Source of the DNA: Nocardioides ganghwensis
GTDB taxonomy: Bacteria; Actinomycetota; Actinomycetes; Propionibacteriales; Nocardioidaceae
Reading direction: 5' to 3'
Length of the DNA: 64,000 bases
NCBI RefSeq assembly: GCF_014779655.1
Contig: NZ_JACXYX010000014.1
Span: forward strand, 62,001 to 126,000
A program made the translations under genes and the position numbers. Positions within the stretch are counted from its first letter, which is position 1; every line of letters starts with the position of its first letter. This document shows positions 44,756-54,490 of the stretch, piece after piece. The notes under the pieces are model-generated. The model was given only the letters and a program-made list of their open reading frames with translations. It did not search any database and was not told the DNA's origin.

Positions 44756-44895
44756 GGGACCACGCTAGCGGTGCGTCACCGCGGGCGAGCAGCGGACCGA
44801 CCTACCCATCCCGGGGGATTGCCGCGGGTGAAGGCCGGGTCTACGTTCGGCTCACGCGCCGCGGCAGCGCCGCCGCGCGCGTGGAGGGAGTCGTG

Positions 44896-46602
44896 ATGAC
44901 CCGGCACCGTGCCCGCCTGCTCGCCGTCGTCACCGCCGCCGCGGTCGCGCTCACCGTCGCCGGGACGCAGTCGGGCGCCCAGGCCGGGGACCGCGACCGG
45001 CACGGGCCGGGGTCCGCGGAGCGGCCGACGAAGGTCGTGATCATCGTCGTGGACGCGCTCAGCAAGGAGATCGTCGAGACCTACGACATGCGCAACGTCG
45101 AGGCGCTCATGAAGGACGGCGTCGACACGCCGAACGGCTACCTCGGCCACACCGGATCGGTCACCGTCGTCACCCACAACGTGGTCACGACGGGCGCCAT
45201 GCCCAAGAACATGGGCTGGACCACCGAGGGCTACCGCGACGTCGACGGACTCCTCGGGGCTCCCGGAGGCCTCTACATCACGAGCAACTTCGGTCGCGCG
45301 CAGATGGCCCCGCTGCAGGTGGCGGCCGGCTACCGCCACCTCTCCGACTACCTCGACGACACCGGCAAGGTGTTCACCGTCAGCCCCAAGGGGTATGCCG
45401 CCTGGGGGCTGAGCGGTCCCGGCTCGGCGAACACCTCGACGATCACGTTCGGGAGCGGCCCGACCTGCCCCAACCCCGACGGGACCACCACGCGCTACCG
45501 CCAGCCGACCGGCTTCAACGTGCCTGCGTACTTCTCCGCCGCCTGCGGCTCCCGGTGGCTCGCCCGGCGCGACACCATCTACGACACCGGACAGTTCCCG
45601 GCCCAGCTCTACCCCGCGACCGACAACCGCTACGTCGTGGGCAACGACGCGGCCCAGCAGGGCGGGGACGTCTGGGCCACCGACGCGGTGCTCGAGATCA
45701 TGGGCCAGGAGGGCGACGCCTGGAGCGGGATCTTCGTCAGCCTCCCGGGCGTCGACAAGGCCGCCCACATGTGGGGCGGGGTCAACGACCCGGAGGGAGC
45801 GACGCCCGGCTACGACCCGATGACGCACATGGAGTACGCGACCGCGACCGCCGACGCGCAGGTCGGCCGGATCGTGCAGGCGCTCGAGGACAGCGGCCAG
45901 CTCGACGACACGCTCGTCGTCCTCACCGCCGACCACGGCTCCGTCGCGGCCGCCGAGGGCCACTTCCACGGCGACTTCGAGCCGGAGAACGACTACGGCT
46001 ACTACAACTGGTACTACGGCTCGCCGGCCAACGACGTGCCCTACCTGCGGCCGCAGGAGGCCCTGCTCCCGCTCATCGAGGGCACCGACGACGGGACCGG
46101 CGACAGCAACGTGGGCCTCTCCTACAGCGACTCCTCGCTCAATGTGTGGCTCGACGACCAGTCGTCCGCAGCGGTCGCCGACGCGGCGGCCATCATGGCG
46201 GACCTGCCCGACGTGACCGCGGTGTGGCAGCGGCGGGGCGACCGCTACGAGCGGGTGGGCCCGGTCCGGTGGGACCGGATGCACGGAGCGGAGAAGCGGT
46301 GGTTCGCCGCGAAGGCCCAGGAGCTCGTCGACACCCAGGCCGCCGACTACGGGCCCGACCTGATCGCCACCCTGCCCGACGACACGACGTACTCCGTCCT
46401 CGGCGACCACGGAGGCATCCAGCGTGCCTCGCAGCAGGTCCCGATCGTGTTCGCCGGAGCCGGCACCTCGCACCAGGACCTGCGTGCCGAGGTGAGATCG
46501 GTCGACATCATGCCGACGATCCTGCGCGCCATGGGCATCGCGCCGACCCGACCCATGGACGGCACCGCCTACGAGCTGCCCACACGGGGGAGTCGGCACT
46601 AG
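44896..46602 (+). CDS. Secreted type I phosphodiesterase / nucleotide pyrophosphatase-like protein
   Basis: 568 residues from ATG 44896, behind GTGGAGGGAG. A signal peptide of about 33 residues (RHRARLLAVVTAAAVALTVAG) ends near AQA. The alkaline phosphatase superfamily core starts VVIIVVDALSKEIVE with a metal Asp. A probable nucleophile Thr lies in VTVVTHNVVTTGAMP, further ligands in LPGVDKAAHMWGG and LTADHGS, and a last His in LGDHGGIQRA. The substrate is unknown. It interrupts the his gene order, 58 bases before hisA. Confidence 0.85.
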   Translation: MTRHRARLLAVVTAAAVALTVAGTQSGAQAGDRDRHGPGSAERPTKVVIIVVDALSKEIVETYDMRNVEALMKDGVDTPNGYLGHTGSVTVVTHNVVTTGAMPKNMGWTTEGYRDVDGLLGAPGGLYITSNFGRAQMAPLQVAAGYRHLSDYLDDTGKVFTVSPKGYAAWGLSGPGSANTSTITFGSGPTCPNPDGTTTRYRQPTGFNVPAYFSAACGSRWLARRDTIYDTGQFPAQLYPATDNRYVVGNDAAQQGGDVWATDAVLEIMGQEGDAWSGIFVSLPGVDKAAHMWGGVNDPEGATPGYDPMTHMEYATATADAQVGRIVQALEDSGQLDDTLVVLTADHGSVAAAEGHFHGDFEPENDYGYYNWYYGSPANDVPYLRPQEALLPLIEGTDDGTGDSNVGLSYSDSSLNVWLDDQSSAAVADAAAIMADLPDVTAVWQRRGDRYERVGPVRWDRMHGAEKRWFAAKAQELVDTQAADYGPDLIATLPDDTTYSVLGDHGGIQRASQQVPIVFAGAGTSHQDLRAEVRSVDIMPTILRAMGIAPTRPMDGTAYELPTRGSRH

Positions 46603-46660
46603 CGTCTCGCGGGGCCACCACCGGGTGGGTGCCGCACCGGGCCCCTCCTAGGATCGACCC

Positions 46661-47410
46661 ATGCCCAGCACCCCCGAGCAGCCCTACCTCGAGCTCCTGC
46701 CCGCCGTCGACATCAAGGGCGGCCAGGCCGTCCAGCTGGTGCAGGGCGTGGACGGCTCGGAGAAGCGATTCGGTGACCCGGTCGAGGCCGCGCTGCGCTG
46801 GCAGGACGCCGGCGCGGAGTGGATCCACCTCGTCGACCTCGACGCGGCGTTCGGGCACGGGCACAACCGCGAGCTCCAGGCGCGGATCGTCGGCACGCTC
46901 GACATCCAGGTCGAGATGAGCGGCGGCATCCGCGACGACGAGTCGCTCGAGGCCGCGATGGCCACCGGCTGCCGCCGCGTCAACATCGGCACGGCCGCGC
47001 TCGAGCAGCCCGAGTGGTGCGCGAAGGCGATCGCGACGTACGGCGACCGCGTGGCGGTCGGCCTCGACGTGCGCGGCACGACCCTCGCGGCGCGCGGCTG
47101 GACCCGCGAGGGCGGCGACCTCTACCAGACGCTCGCCCGCCTCGACTCCGAGGGATGCGCGCGCTACGTCGTCACCGACGTCAACAAGGACGGCATGCTC
47201 CAGGGCCCGAACCTCCAGCTCCTGCGCGACGTGTGCGCGGCGACCGACAAGCCCGTCGTCGCCAGCGGCGGCGTCACCACCCTCGACGACATCCGGGCCC
47301 TCATGACCCTCGTCGACGAGGGCGTCGAGGGGGCCATCGCCGGCACCGCGCTCTACGAGGGTCGCTTCACACTCGAGGACGCGCTCGCCCTGACGAGGCC
47401 GGCGACGTGA
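46661..47410 (+). CDS. priA: PriA-type phosphoribosyl isomerase (HisA, probably also TrpF)
   Basis: 249 residues, start ATG 46661. The half-barrel repeats are typical: [18 protein letters not shown] with the catalytic Asp in VDI, and [15 protein letters not shown] with the second Asp near 171. GGIRDDES binds phosphate. In actinobacteria lacking a separate trpF, this enzyme serves both histidine and tryptophan pathways. The dual role is inferred from lineage, since no trpF status can be read here. The end overlaps hisF (GTGA). Confidence 0.93.
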   Translation: MPSTPEQPYLELLPAVDIKGGQAVQLVQGVDGSEKRFGDPVEAALRWQDAGAEWIHLVDLDAAFGHGHNRELQARIVGTLDIQVEMSGGIRDDESLEAAMATGCRRVNIGTAALEQPEWCAKAIATYGDRVAVGLDVRGTTLAARGWTREGGDLYQTLARLDSEGCARYVVTDVNKDGMLQGPNLQLLRDVCAATDKPVVASGGVTTLDDIRALMTLVDEGVEGAIAGTALYEGRFTLEDALALTRPAT

Positions 47411-48180
47411 GCCTCGCCGTCCGGGTCATCCCGTGCCTCGACGTCGACGGCGGCCGCGTCGTCAAGGGCGTCAACTTCACCGAGCTCCGCGACGCCGGTG
47501 ACCCGGTCGAGCTGGCCCGCCTCTACGACGCCGAGGGCGCCGACGAGCTGACCTTCCTCGACATCTCCGCGTCCCACGAGGGCCGCGCCACCACGATGGA
47601 GGTGGTGAGCCGGTGTGCCGAGGAGGTCTTCATCCCGCTCACCGTCGGCGGCGGGGTCGGCAGCGTCGAGGACGTCGACCGGCTGCTGCGAGCGGGTGCC
47701 GACAAGATCGCGGTCAACACCGCGGCGATCCACCGCCCCGAGCTGGTCGCCGAGATCGCCGACCGCTTCGGCAACCAGGTGCTGGTGCTCAGCGTCGACG
47801 CGCGGCGCACCCGCCCGGACCAGCAGCGCACCGACAGCGGCTTCGAGGTCACCACCCACGGCGGCCGCCAGAGCGCGGGGCTCGACGCGATCGAGTGGGC
47901 CGTACGGGCCGCCGAGCTCGGTGCCGGCGAGATCCTGCTCAACGCGATGGACGCCGACGGCACCACCGACGGCTTCGACCTCGAGCTCATCCGTGCCGTG
48001 CGCCGCGAGGTGAGCATCCCCGTCATCGCCAGCGGGGGAGCGGGTGCCGTCGAGCACTTCCCGCCCGCGGTGGAGGCCGGCGCCGACGCCGTGCTGGCCG
48101 CGACCGTCTTCCACTTCGGCACCCTCACCATCGGCGACGTCAAGGCCGCTCTGTCCGCGGCCGGTCACCCGGTCCGCTGA
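47407..48180 (+). CDS. hisF: Imidazole glycerol phosphate synthase, cyclase subunit
   Basis: 257 residues from GTG 47407. [19 protein letters not shown] carries the catalytic Asp, [22 protein letters not shown] binds phosphate, and [15 protein letters not shown] holds the second Asp. [15 protein letters not shown] is the last phosphate loop. It forms the lyase half of the enzyme whose glutaminase, HisH, is encoded upstream. ATG 48208 of the next gene follows 28 bases after the stop. Confidence 0.96.
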   Translation: MSLAVRVIPCLDVDGGRVVKGVNFTELRDAGDPVELARLYDAEGADELTFLDISASHEGRATTMEVVSRCAEEVFIPLTVGGGVGSVEDVDRLLRAGADKIAVNTAAIHRPELVAEIADRFGNQVLVLSVDARRTRPDQQRTDSGFEVTTHGGRQSAGLDAIEWAVRAAELGAGEILLNAMDADGTTDGFDLELIRAVRREVSIPVIASGGAGAVEHFPPAVEAGADAVLAATVFHFGTLTIGDVKAALSAAGHPVR

Positions 48181-48207
48181 GGCGGGGCGGGGTCGTAGGA
48201 TTCCGCC

Positions 48208-49113
48208 ATGCTGAAGACCTCCCGGCGCGCCGCGAAGCGCCCGCTCGCCGTCGCCGCCCTCGCGGCCGCCACGCTCGCGCTCACCGCCTGCGCACCGACC
48301 GACGAGGCCGACAGCGCCGACGACACCTCGAGCGAGACGTCCTCGGAGACGCCCGCCGCCGAGGAGTGCACGCCCGACACGATGGAGACCGTCGCCGACG
48401 GCACGCTCACCATCGCCACCGACGACCCGGCCTACGAGCCGTGGTTCGTCGACAACGACCCGACCAACGGCGAGGGCTACGAGTCCGCCGTGGCCTACGC
48501 GATCGCCGAGCAGCTCGGCTACACCGCCGAGCAGGTCACCTGGGTCAAGGTGCCCTTCAACAAGGTCGTCCAGCCCGGCCCCAAGGACTTCGACTTCGAC
48601 ATCAACCAGGTCTCCATCACCGAGGCCCGCCGCAAGGCCGTCGACTTCTCCTCCGGCTACTACGACGTCGTCCAGACCGTCATCACCAACGCCGGCAGCT
48701 CGATCGACGGTGCCACCAGCGTCGCCGACCTCGCCGACGCCAAGCTGGGCGCGCAGGTCGGCACCACGAGCTACACCGCCATCACCGAGCAGATCCGGCC
48801 GTCGGAGGACCCGGCCGTCTTCGACACCAACGACCAGGCGGTCCAGGCCCTCAAGAACGGCCAGATCGACGGCATCGTCGTCGACCTCCCGACGGCCTAC
48901 TTCATGACCGCCGTCCAGCTGGACGACGGCGTGATCGTCGGCCAGCTGCCGCTCCCGGAGGGTGAGACCGAGCAGTTCGGTGCCGTCCTGGGCAAGGACA
49001 GCCCGCTCACCGACTGCGTCTCCAGGGCCGTCGACACGCTCCGCGAGGACGGCGTGCTCGACCAGATCGGCCAGGAGTGGCTGGCCCAGCAGGGCGCGCC
49101 CGAGCTGTCCTGA
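48208..49113 (+). CDS. Amino-acid ABC transporter substrate-binding lipoprotein
   Basis: 301 residues, start ATG 48208. Lipoprotein signal with lipobox LTAC, Cys28. An acidic Ser/Thr/Glu linker precedes a periplasmic-binding fold of the polar amino-acid family: GTLTIATDDPAYEPWFVDN, FDFDINQVSITEARRKAVDFSSGYYD and LGAQVGTTSYTAI, each shortened here. It would deliver a polar amino acid or a related cation to the permease coded next. The gene's stop overlaps the permease ATG by one base. Confidence 0.9.
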   Translation: MLKTSRRAAKRPLAVAALAAATLALTACAPTDEADSADDTSSETSSETPAAEECTPDTMETVADGTLTIATDDPAYEPWFVDNDPTNGEGYESAVAYAIAEQLGYTAEQVTWVKVPFNKVVQPGPKDFDFDINQVSITEARRKAVDFSSGYYDVVQTVITNAGSSIDGATSVADLADAKLGAQVGTTSYTAITEQIRPSEDPAVFDTNDQAVQALKNGQIDGIVVDLPTAYFMTAVQLDDGVIVGQLPLPEGETEQFGAVLGKDSPLTDCVSRAVDTLREDGVLDQIGQEWLAQQGAPELS

Positions 49114-49982
49114 TGACCCACCAGCTCGCCCCACAGGCGGACTGGCAGCCTTCCGACGTCCAGCGCGAGCGCGACGAGTGGCGACGCCGCCGTACGGTGC
49201 GCAGCGCGGCGATCGCCGCCGTCAGCACCCTGCTCCTGCTCGGCACCCTCGGCGGCGCGGTGGTCAGCTCGCCGGGCTGGGAGCGGGTGCGGGAGACCTA
49301 CTTCGACTGGGACAAGGCGGTCTCGTCGTTCCCGGCCGTGGTCGACGGGCTCTGGCTCAACATCCGGGTCATGGTGGTCTGCTGGCTGCTGATCCTGGTG
49401 CTCAGCCTGACCGTCGCGATCGTGCGTACGCTCCGGGGTCCCGTCGCCTTCCCGCTGCGGATGCTCGGCACGGCCTACGTCGACGTCTTCCGTGGCCTCC
49501 CGCTGCTGCTCGTGATCTTCCTCCTCGGCTTCGGCGGTCCGGCGCTGAGCCTCCAGGGCCTGCCGACGTCACCGCTGTTCTGGGGCGGCGCCGCGCTGGT
49601 GCTCTCCTACTCCGCCTACGTCGCCGAGGTGTTCCGCGCCGGCATCGAGTCGGTGCACCCGAGCCAGCGCCTCGCCGGCCGGTCCCTCGGGCTGTCCTAC
49701 GGGCAGACGCTGCGCCACGTCGTGCTGCCGCAGGCCTGGCGTCGCGTCATCCCGCCGCTGATGAACGACCTCGTGTCGCTCCAGAAGGACTCCGGCCTCA
49801 TCGCCGTGCTCGGGGTGAGCGACGCCATCCGGAGGGCCCAGATCGAGACGGCCCTGGACTTCAACTACACGCCCTACGTCGTCGCGGGCGTGCTGTTCTG
49901 CTGCCTGACCATCCCGATGGCGCGACTCACCGACCGCTACGCCCGCAAGAAGGGCTACCACGGCGCAGGAGGCCACCTGTGA
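49113..49982 (+). CDS. Amino-acid ABC transporter permease (HisM/GlnP type)
   Basis: 289 residues from ATG 49113. A cytoplasmic head with a basic patch (RERDEWRRRRTVR) precedes a membrane helix, a periplasmic loop and the conserved permease core. AYVDVFRGLPLLLVIF and the EAA loop (RSLGLSYGQTLRHVVLPQAWRR, conserved Glu replaced in part) are as in polar amino-acid importers. VSLQKDSGLIAVLGV ends the core. It overlaps the ATPase gene (GTGA at 49979-49982). Confidence 0.9.
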   Translation: MTHQLAPQADWQPSDVQRERDEWRRRRTVRSAAIAAVSTLLLLGTLGGAVVSSPGWERVRETYFDWDKAVSSFPAVVDGLWLNIRVMVVCWLLILVLSLTVAIVRTLRGPVAFPLRMLGTAYVDVFRGLPLLLVIFLLGFGGPALSLQGLPTSPLFWGGAALVLSYSAYVAEVFRAGIESVHPSQRLAGRSLGLSYGQTLRHVVLPQAWRRVIPPLMNDLVSLQKDSGLIAVLGVSDAIRRAQIETALDFNYTPYVVAGVLFCCLTIPMARLTDRYARKKGYHGAGGHL

Positions 49983-50713
49983 GCGAGCTGCTGAGGCTGG
50001 AAGGCGTCCGCAAGTCCTTCGGCGACAACGTCGTCCTGCGCGACGTCGACCTCGCCGTCGAGCCCGGGCAGTGCGTGGTGCTCATCGGTGCGTCCGGCTC
50101 CGGCAAGTCGACCCTGCTGCGCTGCGTCAACCTCCTCGAGGTCGTCGACGACGGCGTCATCACCTTCGACGGGCGCGACATCACCGACCCGAGGGTGGAC
50201 GGCGACGAGGTCCGCGCGCGGATGGGGATGGTCTTCCAGGCCTACAACCTGTTCCCGCACCTCGACGTCATCGGCAACGTCACGCTCGCGCTGCGGCTGG
50301 TGCACGGCGTGGGCGCCGACGAGGCCCGTACGAGGGGGCTGGCGATGCTCGACCGGGTCGGGCTCGCCGAGAAGGCCCGGGCCCGCCCCGACGACCTGTC
50401 CGGAGGCCAGCAGCAGCGCGTCGCCATCGCTCGCGCCCTCGTGGCCAACCCGCGGCTGATGCTGCTCGACGAGGTGACCAGCGCGCTCGACCCCGAGCTG
50501 GTGGGGGAGGTGCTCGACCTGCTCGGCGAGCTCAAGGCCGAGGGCGTCACCATGCTGCTCAACACCCACGAGATGGGGTTCGCGCGCGACGTCGCCGACC
50601 AGGTGTGCTTCCTCCACGACGGCCGGATCCACGAGCAGGGCCCGCCCGGCCAGGTGATCGACGACCCGCAGCAGGAGCGCACCCGCGCCTTCCTCTCCCG
50701 GATCCGGGTATGA
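49979..50713 (+). CDS. Amino-acid ABC transporter ATP-binding protein
   Basis: 244 residues from GTG 49979. Walker A GASGSGKST (about 37-45), Q-loop VFQAYNLFPHLDV, signature LSGGQQQRVAIARAL, Walker B LMLLDEVTSALDPE, and H-loop LLNTHEMGFARDVAD. All are canonical for GlnQ/HisP-type subunits. Third gene of the importer operon. Confidence 0.93.
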   Translation: MSELLRLEGVRKSFGDNVVLRDVDLAVEPGQCVVLIGASGSGKSTLLRCVNLLEVVDDGVITFDGRDITDPRVDGDEVRARMGMVFQAYNLFPHLDVIGNVTLALRLVHGVGADEARTRGLAMLDRVGLAEKARARPDDLSGGQQQRVAIARALVANPRLMLLDEVTSALDPELVGEVLDLLGELKAEGVTMLLNTHEMGFARDVADQVCFLHDGRIHEQGPPGQVIDDPQQERTRAFLSRIRV

Positions 50714-50851
50714 GCGCACTTCGGGAGGTATTCGATTCGTCCGCTGTCGGTGCCGAGGAATAGCCTGACCCGGTTGGTTGGTTGCGCTCGGCAACCGACG
50801 AGCGGGTCGGCGGACGAGACGGACTGAGATGCGAGGGGGCGGGCGACACCT

Positions 50852-52666
50852 GTGGGCGAGGAAGCGGAGCCGCGGGGCACCACCACACTCGACGGCTTCC
50901 GCGTCCTGTGGGTCGGCGTCAAGCGCGAGCCCAAGGTGTTCACGGTCGCGACGCTCGGCGCCGTCCTGTTCGGCGTGCTCACCGTGGCCGACGCGTGGGT
51001 GCTCGGCTGGTCCACCGAGCACGTCCTGATCCCGGCCTTCGACAACGGCGAGATCGGCACCGACATGCTGGTCTGGGTCTTCGCGCTGTTCATGGCCGTC
51101 GCCATCCTGCGCGCGGTCGGCATCGTCGCCCGGCGCCTCGGCGGCGGCATCATGTACTACCGCATGCAGTCCCACACCCGCCGGGCCGTCACCAGGCAGT
51201 ACCTCTCCCTGCCGATGGAGTGGCACCAGCGCCACCCGACCGGCCAGCTGCTGTCCAACGCCTACTCCGACGTCGAGGCCGCGTGGTCGCCGATCATGCC
51301 GCTGCCGATGGCGCTCGGCACCGTCGTGATGATGGTCATCGCCGTCGTCCAGATGTTCGTCGCCGACACCGTCCTCGCGCTGGTCGGGCTGCTGGTCTTC
51401 CCGGCCGTCGTCGTGGCCAACCTGCTCTACCAGCACTACTCCTCGCCCCTGATGACCCGCGCCCAGGGCCTGCGCGCCGAGGTCAGCGAGATCGCCCACG
51501 AGTCCTTCGACGGCGCCATGGTCGTCAAGACCCTCGGTCGCGAGACCGAGGAGACCGACCGGTTCGGTGCCAAGGCCCGCGAGCTGCGCGACGTCAACAT
51601 CCGCGCCGGTCGCATCCGCGCCGTCTTCGACCCGGCCCTGGCCAGCCTCCCGGGGCTGGGTGTCCTGGTCGTGCTCGCGGTCGGCGTCTCGCGCGTCACC
51701 AGCGGTGCGACCGACGCGGGCGACGTCGTCACCGTCGCCTACCTCCTCACGATCGTCTCCTTCCCGATCCGCGCCATCGGCTGGCTGCTCGGTGAGTTCC
51801 CGCGCTCCGTGGTCGGCTACCGCCGCGCCAAGGCCGTGCTCGACGCGCAGGGGTCGATGGAGTGGGGAGACGCCGAGCTGCCCCGCACCGACGAGGGCGC
51901 CCTGCTCGAGGTCGAGGACCTCCACTACTCCTACGACGCCGACGCGCCCCTGCTGCGCGGCGTCGACTTCGACGTACGCCCCGGGCGCACCGTCGCGCTC
52001 GTCGGTGCGACCGCGTCGGGCAAGAGCACCCTGACCAGCCTGCTGACCCGCCTGGTCGACCCCGACTCCGGCACGGTCCGCGTCGACGGTCGCGACGTGA
52101 CCCGGCTGCGCAAGGGCGAGCTCTCGAGGAGCGTCTCGCTGGTGCCGCAGACCGCCTTCATGTTCGACGACACCGTGCGCGACAACGTCACGCTGGGGGC
52201 CGACGTCTCCGACGAGGAGGTGTGGGCGGCCCTGCGCACCGCCCAGGCCGACGGCTTCGTCGCGGCCCTGCCCGGCGGCCTCGACTCGCTGCTCGGCGAG
52301 CGCGGCACGTCCCTCTCCGGCGGTCAGCGACAGCGGCTCTCCCTGGCCCGCGCGCTGGTCCGGCGGCCCCGGCTGCTGATCCTCGACGACGCCACGTCCG
52401 CCGTGGACCCGGAGGTCGAGGCGCGCATCCTGGCCTCGCTGCGCGACGACGTCGACGGGTCCGCCGCGTCGCTGGTGGTCGTGGCCTACCGCAAGGCCAC
52501 GATCTCGCTGGCCGACGAGGTGGTTCACCTCGACGACGGCCGGATCGTGGGCCGTGGCACCCACGCCGAGCTGCTGGCCACCAGTCCCGCCTACGCCCAG
52601 CTCGTCAACGCCTACGAGGTCGACGCAGCGACGCCTGTCGCCGACGCAGAGGGGACGAAGCGATGA
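50852..52666 (+). CDS. ABC exporter half-transporter 1, with degenerate catalytic site
   Basis: 604 residues from GTG 50852. Six membrane helices (about 30-320) precede the ATPase domain. Walker A Lys391 (GATASGKST) and the signature LSGGQ (488-492) are intact. Walker B LILDDATSAVD has Asp513 where Glu is catalytic, and the H-loop reads VVAYRKAT with Tyr546 where His is expected. It is therefore the degenerate partner of a heterodimer with the next gene. The substrate is unknown. ATG of the partner overlaps its stop (ATGA). Confidence 0.92.
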   Translation: MGEEAEPRGTTTLDGFRVLWVGVKREPKVFTVATLGAVLFGVLTVADAWVLGWSTEHVLIPAFDNGEIGTDMLVWVFALFMAVAILRAVGIVARRLGGGIMYYRMQSHTRRAVTRQYLSLPMEWHQRHPTGQLLSNAYSDVEAAWSPIMPLPMALGTVVMMVIAVVQMFVADTVLALVGLLVFPAVVVANLLYQHYSSPLMTRAQGLRAEVSEIAHESFDGAMVVKTLGRETEETDRFGAKARELRDVNIRAGRIRAVFDPALASLPGLGVLVVLAVGVSRVTSGATDAGDVVTVAYLLTIVSFPIRAIGWLLGEFPRSVVGYRRAKAVLDAQGSMEWGDAELPRTDEGALLEVEDLHYSYDADAPLLRGVDFDVRPGRTVALVGATASGKSTLTSLLTRLVDPDSGTVRVDGRDVTRLRKGELSRSVSLVPQTAFMFDDTVRDNVTLGADVSDEEVWAALRTAQADGFVAALPGGLDSLLGERGTSLSGGQRQRLSLARALVRRPRLLILDDATSAVDPEVEARILASLRDDVDGSAASLVVVAYRKATISLADEVVHLDDGRIVGRGTHAELLATSPAYAQLVNAYEVDAATPVADAEGTKR

Positions 52667-54471
52667 GCACGACCGCTCCCACCTCCGGCACCAAGATGGA
52701 CTCCGGCGAGGAGATCGGCGCCTGGGCCACCATCCGCCTCGGCATGAAGTACTCCCCGGAGCTGCGCGACGGCCTCGGCTGGACCCTCGTCCTGGCGGTC
52801 GTCGCCTCCTGCGGGCAGATCGTGGTGCCGATCGCGGTCCAGCAGACCCTCGACAAGGGGCTCAACGGTCCGGGCGGACCTCGCTTCGACTACGTCGCCT
52901 GGATGGGGGTGCTGGCCGCCCTAGCCATCGTGGTCACCAGCGTCGCGTCCTACGCCATGACGAGCCGGCTCTTCACCACCTCCGAGCACGGTCTCGCCAC
53001 GCTGCGCACCAAGGCCTTCCGCCACGTGCACGACCTGCCGCTGCTCACGCAGAACACCGAGCGTCGCGGAGCCCTGGTCTCGCGCGTCACCTCCGACGTC
53101 GACCAGGTGAGCCAGTTCCTGGTGTTCGGTGGCCTGATCTTCGTGGTGAGCATCGGGCAGATGCTGGTCGCGACCGTGCTGATGCTGGTCTACAGCTGGG
53201 AGCTCGCCCTGGTCGTCTGGCTCTGCTTCGCCCCGCTCTTCCTGTCGATCCGCTGGTTCCAGAAGAAGCTCTCGGCCGCCTACACCGTCGTACGCCAGCA
53301 GGTGGGCGTGCTGCTGGGCGCCATCTCCGAGCCCGTGGTCGGCGCCGCCGTGGTCCGCACCTACGGCGTCGAGGACCGCACCCAGCACCGCATCGACACC
53401 GCGATCTCCGACTGGCAGAACGCCTACACCCACGCCCAGACCTACACCGTCACGTCGTTCTCGCTCGGCGGCCTCTCGGCCGGCCTGGCCAACGCCGGCG
53501 TCATCATCGTCGGCATCCTGCTCGGCTTCACCTCCGACATGACCCCGGGACGGGTGCTGGCCTTCGCGTTCCTCGTCACGCTGTTCGTGGGTCCGGTGCA
53601 GATGGGCACCCAGATCCTCACCGACGCCCAGAACGCCATCGCGAGCTGGCGGCGCGTCCTCGGCATCCTCGAGACGCCCGCCGACCTGATCGACCCCGGC
53701 CCCGAGGGCGAGACGCTGCCCCGCGGCCCCATCGACGTGCGCTTCGACCGGGTGACCTTCGCCTACCCCGCCGGCCCGCCCGTGCTGCGCGACATCGACC
53801 TCACCATCGAGGCCGGCACCCGGGTGGCGATCGTCGGGGAGACCGGGTCCGGCAAGTCCACCTTCGCCAAGCTGCTCACCCGCCTCATGGACCCCACCGC
53901 GGGATCGGTGCTGCTCGACGGCATCGACGTACGCCGCATCGACGCACGCTCGCTGCGGCGCAGCGTGGTGCTGGTGCCGCAGGAGGGGTTCCTCTTCGAC
54001 GACACGATCACGGCCAACGTGCGCTACGGCAGGCTCGAGGCGACCGAGGACGAGATCCGCGCCTCGGCGGTCGAGCTCGGCATCGACGACTGGCTGGCCG
54101 GCCTCCCACGCGGGCTGCACACCCAGGTCGGCCAGCGCGGTGAGTCGCTCTCGGCCGGTGAGCGCCAGCTCGTCGCGCTGCTGCGCGCCCATCTCGCCGA
54201 CCCGGACCTGCTGGTGCTCGACGAGGCGACGAGCGCGGTCGACCCGGCGCTGGAGATGCAGATCGGTCGCGCGCTCGAGCGACTCATGCAGTCGCGCACG
54301 TCGGTGACCATCGCCCACCGGCTCTCGACGGCGGAGAGTGCCGACGAGGTGATCGTGGTCGACAAGGGCCGGGTCGTGCAGCGTGGCCCGCACCACGAGC
54401 TGGTCGGGCAGGCGGGCACCGTCTACGCAGGTCTCCACGCGAGCTGGGTGGCCCAGCACTCACGCGCCTGA
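52663..54471 (+). CDS. ABC exporter half-transporter 2, with intact catalytic Glu
   Basis: 602 residues from ATG 52663. Six membrane helices precede the ATPase domain with Walker A Lys398 (GETGSGKST), Walker B Glu521 (VLDEATSAVD) and H-loop His552 (TIAHRLST). Its signature reads LSAGE (496-500) instead of LSGGQ. Together with the preceding gene it makes one normal and one degenerate ATP site, as in BmrC/BmrD-type heterodimers. A drug, lipid or peptide substrate is possible; none is shown. Confidence 0.93.
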   Translation: MSTTAPTSGTKMDSGEEIGAWATIRLGMKYSPELRDGLGWTLVLAVVASCGQIVVPIAVQQTLDKGLNGPGGPRFDYVAWMGVLAALAIVVTSVASYAMTSRLFTTSEHGLATLRTKAFRHVHDLPLLTQNTERRGALVSRVTSDVDQVSQFLVFGGLIFVVSIGQMLVATVLMLVYSWELALVVWLCFAPLFLSIRWFQKKLSAAYTVVRQQVGVLLGAISEPVVGAAVVRTYGVEDRTQHRIDTAISDWQNAYTHAQTYTVTSFSLGGLSAGLANAGVIIVGILLGFTSDMTPGRVLAFAFLVTLFVGPVQMGTQILTDAQNAIASWRRVLGILETPADLIDPGPEGETLPRGPIDVRFDRVTFAYPAGPPVLRDIDLTIEAGTRVAIVGETGSGKSTFAKLLTRLMDPTAGSVLLDGIDVRRIDARSLRRSVVLVPQEGFLFDDTITANVRYGRLEATEDEIRASAVELGIDDWLAGLPRGLHTQVGQRGESLSAGERQLVALLRAHLADPDLLVLDEATSAVDPALEMQIGRALERLMQSRTSVTIAHRLSTAESADEVIVVDKGRVVQRGPHHELVGQAGTVYAGLHASWVAQHSRA

Positions 54472-54490
54472 GGCGCTGCCGACCCTCCGG

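Noticed and set aside
48208..54471. A single seven-gene transport operon
   Set aside because: The importer (48208-50713) and exporter (50852-54471) are separated by 138 bases, serve different transport directions and lack overlaps, so two units are more likely.
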